Notes under the pieces: model-generated | The model's input: only the letters and a program-made list of their open reading frames with translations | Told to the model about the DNA's origin: nothing | The model's database searches: none | Position numbers and translations under genes: made by a program | Assembly (NCBI GenBank): GCA_026986305.1 | Contig: JALSOU010000115.1 | Location: 1 to 10,677, forward strand | From: Thermoplasmata archaeon | Lineage (GTDB): Archaea > Thermoplasmatota > Thermoplasmata > WALJ01 | Direction: 5' to 3' | DNA: 10,677 nucleotides | Shown here: positions 6,948 through 10,677 of the stretch, one piece after another | How the letters are laid out: every line of letters starts with the position of its first letter | Position numbering within the stretch: position 1 is the stretch's first letter

Positions 6948-7871
6948 ATGGTCAAAGCATCAGCCCCGGGAAAATTCATACTCTTTGGAGAGCATGCTGT
7001 GGTTTACGGAAAAGCTGCCATAGCCTTGGCAGTGGACATGAGGACTGAAGTTAGTGCGGATTATTCGTCCTCACTTCTGATAGATGGAAAGCCTCTTAAA
7101 GCCCACAGGAGTTTTTATATAAGAGAGATTATGAGGAGATGGGGAGGGAAACCCGTATCCGTTGATATAGATAGCAATGTTCCTCCCTCCTCCGGACTGG
7201 GCTCTTCGGCGGCTCTCACCGTGGCTATGCTCGGAGCCATGCTCTCTCTTGAAGGTTCTATAGGGAAAGAGGAGATAGCGAAGGAGGCTTTTGAAGTTGA
7301 ATATAAGGTTCAGGACGGAGCCAGCCCAACAGACACCTCCACATCGACGCTTGGCGGGGCAGTTTATATCTCTCCTGAAAAAGAAGAAGGGCTGAAATGG
7401 ACTGTAGAAAAGAATGGAAGGGTGTGGAACATACATTCGATAGAGACCCCTGAGCTTGGCTTTGTGGTTGGCTACACAGGAGTTCACGCCCCAACAAAGA
7501 AAATGGTGATGAGAGTAAGAAAGGCTGTGGAGAGTCATCCCTCAAACATGGAGAAAATTGAAAGAATAGGGGAAGTCACGATGGAAGGGAGGGAGGCACT
7601 CAAAAAAGGGGATGTTGTCCGTATTGGAGAGCTGATGGATGAAAACCACAGTCTGCTAAGGGGACTAGGAGTCAGCTGTAAAAGGCTTGAAAAGCTGATA
7701 AATGCCGTAAAAGACACATCTTACGGTGCGAAGCTCACAGGATCTGGAGGCGGAGGAAGCATGATAGCCCTAACTGATAGGCTGGAAGAGGCTGCTGAAA
7801 AGATAAAAAATGCAGGTGGAACCCCGTACATCGTAAGAGTGGATAAAAAAGGACTAATCAGAAAACTGTAA
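6948..7871 (+). CDS. mvk: Mevalonate kinase
   Basis: This 307-aa GHMP-family kinase phosphorylates mevalonate to 5-phosphomevalonate in the archaeal isoprenoid lipid pathway; it is cytosolic. All three GHMP motifs are present: KASAPGKFILFGEHAVVYG (3-21), the phosphate-binding loop PPSSGLGSSAA (79-89), and GAKLTGSGGGGS (260-271). The mevalonate kinase hallmark SPTDT places the catalytic Asp at D129, and PGK places a Lys at residue 9. This separates it from the mevalonate 3-kinase of Thermoplasma and from diphosphomevalonate decarboxylases. The length is typical of archaeal enzymes. The start is the ATG 26 bp after a TATA box, giving a leaderless mRNA. gatD follows after 14-23 nt, depending on its start, so this is probably the first gene of an operon. 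Confidence 0.96.
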   Translation: MVKASAPGKFILFGEHAVVYGKAAIALAVDMRTEVSADYSSSLLIDGKPLKAHRSFYIREIMRRWGGKPVSVDIDSNVPPSSGLGSSAALTVAMLGAMLSLEGSIGKEEIAKEAFEVEYKVQDGASPTDTSTSTLGGAVYISPEKEEGLKWTVEKNGRVWNIHSIETPELGFVVGYTGVHAPTKKMVMRVRKAVESHPSNMEKIERIGEVTMEGREALKKGDVVRIGELMDENHSLLRGLGVSCKRLEKLINAVKDTSYGAKLTGSGGGGSMIALTDRLEEAAEKIKNAGGTPYIVRVDKKGLIRKL

Positions 7872-7885
7872 AATATGGAGGGTGA

Positions 7886-9142
7886 TTGCGGCACATGATT
7901 GATTACACAGAGAGCTCAGGTGACCTAGTGGAAATAACCACGAAAAAAGGTGTTTACCGCGGCAGACTCCTTCCGAGGCACATGCTGAGCAGAGATGACA
8001 TAATCATCGTAAAGCTGGAGAACGGTTATAATGTTGGATTTTCCACAGAAGACATAGTTTCAATAAAGACAATAAAAAAGGCTGAAGAGGTGAAATCTGT
8101 TAAAAGGGAGATTAGGAGGGGAAAAGGCCCAAAGATAACCCTTTTTGGAACAGGTGGAACTATAGCCAGCTATGTGGATTATCGCACAGGCGCGGTTCAC
8201 CCAGCCATAAGCTCTGAGGACTTCCTCTTTTCTGTGCCTGAGCTTGCGGATATAGCGGACATAGATGCTGAGATGCTTTTCAGCGTTCTGAGTGAGGACA
8301 TAACCCCTGAGCACTGGAAAAAAATGGCATTGGAGGCGGGAAAGGCCCTGAATTCTGGATCAGAAGGTGTGGTCATAGCCCACGGCACGGATACCATGTC
8401 ATACAGCGCCTCAGCCCTTTCCTTCGCGCTCCGCAACCTGAACGGCCCTGTTGTTTTTGTCGGATCTCAGCGCTCCTCGGATAGACCCAGCTCCGATGCT
8501 GTGATGAACCTTCTCTCTGCAGTAAGGCTGGCTACATCAGACCTTGGAGAGGTGGTCATAGTTATGCACGCGAGCAGCAGCGACGATTACTGCCATGTTC
8601 ACCGTGGAACCAGAGCGAGGAAGATGCACACATCCAGAAGGGACGCTTTCAAGAGCATAAACTCAGACCCCATAGGAAAGGTGACACCTGAGGGATATGA
8701 GCTGAAAAACTACAGAAAAAAATCGGAAGGTGATGTGGAGATATTCCCCGAATTTGAGGAAAAGGTCGCTCTCATATGCGCATATCCGGGACTGAGCGCT
8801 GAAACTCTTGAGCATATAATCTCCGAAAACAGGGGAATAGTTATAGCGGGAACAGGGCTGGGACACATAAAATCATCCATGATTCCAGTTATAAAGGAAG
8901 CTGTTAAGGATGGGAAACCTGTGGTAATGACCTCTCAGTGCCTTTACGGAACTGTGAACATGAATGTTTACTCCACAGGAAGGTCTCTGCTGGCCGCAGG
9001 AATAATTCCCGGAGGAGATATGCTACCTGAGACAGCCTATGTTAAGCTATCATGGGCTCTGGCAAACATTGATTTGGAGGAAATAGGAGAGTTTATGAGA
9101 AAGAACATAGCAGGAGAGATGGAAGAGAGGAGATTCCTATGA
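7886..9142 (+). CDS. gatD: Glutamyl-tRNA(Gln) amidotransferase subunit D
   Basis: GatD is the asparaginase-like subunit of the archaeal GatDE complex. It releases ammonia from an amide donor, and GatE uses it to convert Glu-tRNA(Gln) to Gln-tRNA(Gln). Residues 12-60 form the small N-terminal barrel typical of GatD ([11 protein letters not shown]), and the rest is an L-asparaginase fold. The active-site set is visible: T92 in GTGGTIAS, T168-D169 in AHGTDTMS, and K246 in RARKMHTS, with asparaginase-like spacing. At 418 aa it has normal length. The start is uncertain. The TTG at 7886 lies 4 nt after GGAGG and the ATG at 7895 lies 13 nt after it; both give plausible N termini. The stop overlaps the fhs start as ATGA, suggesting translational coupling. 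gatE is not in this window. Confidence 0.96.
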   Translation: MRHMIDYTESSGDLVEITTKKGVYRGRLLPRHMLSRDDIIIVKLENGYNVGFSTEDIVSIKTIKKAEEVKSVKREIRRGKGPKITLFGTGGTIASYVDYRTGAVHPAISSEDFLFSVPELADIADIDAEMLFSVLSEDITPEHWKKMALEAGKALNSGSEGVVIAHGTDTMSYSASALSFALRNLNGPVVFVGSQRSSDRPSSDAVMNLLSAVRLATSDLGEVVIVMHASSSDDYCHVHRGTRARKMHTSRRDAFKSINSDPIGKVTPEGYELKNYRKKSEGDVEIFPEFEEKVALICAYPGLSAETLEHIISENRGIVIAGTGLGHIKSSMIPVIKEAVKDGKPVVMTSQCLYGTVNMNVYSTGRSLLAAGIIPGGDMLPETAYVKLSWALANIDLEEIGEFMRKNIAGEMEERRFL

Positions 9143-10677
9143 AGGCAGATTATGAGATTGCAAACGAGGCTGAGCTTAGGCCCATAAAGGAGATTGCGGA
9201 GAGCGTTGGCTTTCTGGAAAATGAGATAGAACCCTATGGAAACTACATTGCAAAGATATCCTTGAAGGCGTGGGAGAGGCTTAAAGATCGCAGAGATGGA
9301 AAATTAATACTTGTTACAACCATAAATCCCACTCCTGCAGGAGAAGGTAAAACAACCATGACCATAGGCCTCGCACAGGCCCTTGCAAAGCTGGGAAAAA
9401 AATCGTTTATAGCCATAAGAGAACCCTCTTTAGGCCCTGTTTTCGGGATAAAAGGAGGTGCTGCTGGTGGAGGTTATTCCCAAGTGCTTCCCATGGAGGA
9501 TATAAACCTGCATTTCACAGGGGATATACACGCGATAAGCGCAGCCCATAACCTTATTTCTGCGGTGCTGGACAATCACCTACACTTTGGAAACTCCCTC
9601 AACATAGATTCAAGGAGGATACTCTGGCCAAGGGTCATGGACATGAACGACAGAGCCCTTAGAAATATAGTGGTTGGTTTGGGAGGGCCATCTGACGGTG
9701 TGCCCCATGAGAGCTCCTTTTCAATCACCGCCGCATCTGAGATAATGGCGATACTCTGCCTATCAACCTCTCTCAAAGACCTGAAGGAGAGGATTGGTAA
9801 TATTGTTGTGGCCTATGATAGGAAGAAAAAGCCCATAACCGTCAAAGACCTGAAAATAGTAGGAGCGGTTGCATCCCTGCTTAAACATGCCATAAAGCCG
9901 AATCTGGTTCAGAGCATAGAGGGTGTGCCTGCTTTTGTCCACGGAGGTCCTTTTGCAAACATAGCCATGGGCACAAACAGCATAATATCCACGAAAATTG
10001 CACTTAAACTTGCGGATTATGTGATAACTGAGGCTGGATTCGGAGCAGACCTAGGGGCTGAGAAGTACTTCAACATAGTTTCAAGGGTTGCGGGATTCAA
10101 GCCAGATCTGGCTGTTGTGGTTGTGACTGCGAGAGCCCTGAAATACCACGGCGGAGTTAAGGACCTTCAGAAAGAGAACCTCAACGCCATAGAGCGGGGC
10201 TTTGCAAACCTCAAAAAGCACCTGCAGAATATATCCCTTTTCGGAGTGCCTGTGGTTGTGGCGGTTAATCGCTTTGAAGGTGACCATGAAAGCGAGATAA
10301 GGAGGATAGTTGAGCTTTGCGAGGGAATGGATGTTCCAGTTGCTGTGGCGGATGTGCATTCAAAAGGAGGCGAAGGTGGAATTGAGCTGGCTGAAAAGGT
10401 CATAGAAAACTCCGGAAAATCCTCTTTTAAGCCGCTTTACCCCCTTGATATGCCTCTCAGAGAGAAGATTGAGATTATAGCCACATCCATATACGGTGCC
10501 AGAACGGTGAGTTTTTCCTCAAAGGCTGAGAAGGAGATGGAGCATCTTGAGTCCCTCGGTTTCGGGAACCTGCCCATCTGCATGGCAAAAACCCAGTACT
10601 CACTATCAGATGACCCTAAAAAGATAGGGGTGCCTAAGAGGTTCAAGATAAAGATAAGGGAGATGAGGATATCTGCA
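9139..10677 (+). CDS. fhs: Formate-tetrahydrofolate ligase, 3' end outside window
   Basis: The first 513 residues of 10-formyl-tetrahydrofolate synthetase are present; the family is about 550-560 aa, so only the tail is missing. It joins formate to tetrahydrofolate using ATP, supplying one-carbon units, in archaea chiefly for purine synthesis since initiator Met is not formylated. Visible motifs are the P-loop TPAGEGKTT (65-73), the conserved block [20 protein letters not shown] (95-114), the Gly/Pro-rich segment [14 protein letters not shown] (268-281), [15 protein letters not shown] (298-312), and [12 protein letters not shown] (482-493). The start is the ATG overlapping the gatD stop (ATGA), 6 nt after AGGAG, and [20 protein letters not shown] matches the family N terminus. 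The enzyme is common in bacteria and patchy in archaea, so an ancient bacterial origin is likely but not tested here. Confidence 0.97.
   Translation, partial: MKADYEIANEAELRPIKEIAESVGFLENEIEPYGNYIAKISLKAWERLKDRRDGKLILVTTINPTPAGEGKTTMTIGLAQALAKLGKKSFIAIREPSLGPVFGIKGGAAGGGYSQVLPMEDINLHFTGDIHAISAAHNLISAVLDNHLHFGNSLNIDSRRILWPRVMDMNDRALRNIVVGLGGPSDGVPHESSFSITAASEIMAILCLSTSLKDLKERIGNIVVAYDRKKKPITVKDLKIVGAVASLLKHAIKPNLVQSIEGVPAFVHGGPFANIAMGTNSIISTKIALKLADYVITEAGFGADLGAEKYFNIVSRVAGFKPDLAVVVVTARALKYHGGVKDLQKENLNAIERGFANLKKHLQNISLFGVPVVVAVNRFEGDHESEIRRIVELCEGMDVPVAVADVHSKGGEGGIELAEKVIENSGKSSFKPLYPLDMPLREKIEIIATSIYGARTVSFSSKAEKEMEHLESLGFGNLPICMAKTQYSLSDDPKKIGVPKRFKIKIREMRISA

Noticed and set aside
7071..7538. 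Minus-strand frames opposite mevalonate kinase
   Set aside because: These are antisense shadows of a gene with all GHMP kinase motifs; there is no promoter or ribosome-binding site.
1..10677. CRISPR array or insertion sequence
   Set aside because: No regularly spaced direct repeats, transposase motifs or terminal inverted repeats were seen on either strand.

Overview
The window is archaeal. It carries a eukaryote-like multisubunit RNA polymerase operon (rpoH-rpoB-rpoA'), an archaeal-type mevalonate kinase, the archaea-specific amidotransferase subunit GatD, a tRNA with a bulge-helix-bulge (BHB) intron, and TATA boxes placed for leaderless transcripts. RpoB is one unbroken chain, unlike the B''/B' pairs of many methanogens and haloarchaea. 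One-carbon metabolism here uses a tetrahydrofolate enzyme, formate-tetrahydrofolate ligase. Together these suggest a euryarchaeon of the Thermoplasmatota sphere, but this placement is inference. Frequent AGG/AGA and ATA codons would fit a thermophile but prove nothing.

Positions 1-5842, minus strand. A compact unit reads right to left: tRNA-Lys(UUU), rpoH, rpoB, then rpoA', which runs off the left edge. The gaps are 22 nt (tRNA to rpoH), 19 nt (rpoH to rpoB) and essentially none (rpoB to rpoA'). Each of the three rpo genes has a GGAGG exactly 7 nt before its chosen start. The tRNA gene contains a 19-nt intron in its T loop with a textbook BHB fold. No promoter is visible between the tRNA and rpoH, so the tRNA probably heads the polymerase transcript.

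Positions 5843-6098. An AT-rich divergent spacer of about 256 bp holds the promoters of tRNA-Lys (leftward) and tRNA-Gly (rightward). I see no gene in it.

Positions 6099-6947. An intron-less tRNA-Gly(GCC) is followed by an AT-rich two-gene toxin-antitoxin module: a 57-aa putative antitoxin overlapping a PIN-domain VapC toxin by 23 nt. Its composition differs visibly from its neighbours, and it sits beside a tRNA gene, as acquired elements often do.

Positions 6948-10677, plus strand. A probable operon contains mevalonate kinase (isoprenoid lipid synthesis), gatD (Gln-tRNA(Gln) formation) and fhs (10-formyl-tetrahydrofolate synthesis), the last cut by the right edge. gatD and fhs overlap by ATGA. 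The three serve different pathways, so the grouping looks like shared housekeeping expression rather than one pathway.

The most notable items are the T-loop intron of tRNA-Lys, its position at the head of the RNA polymerase operon, and an additional four-cysteine ribbon inside RpoB.
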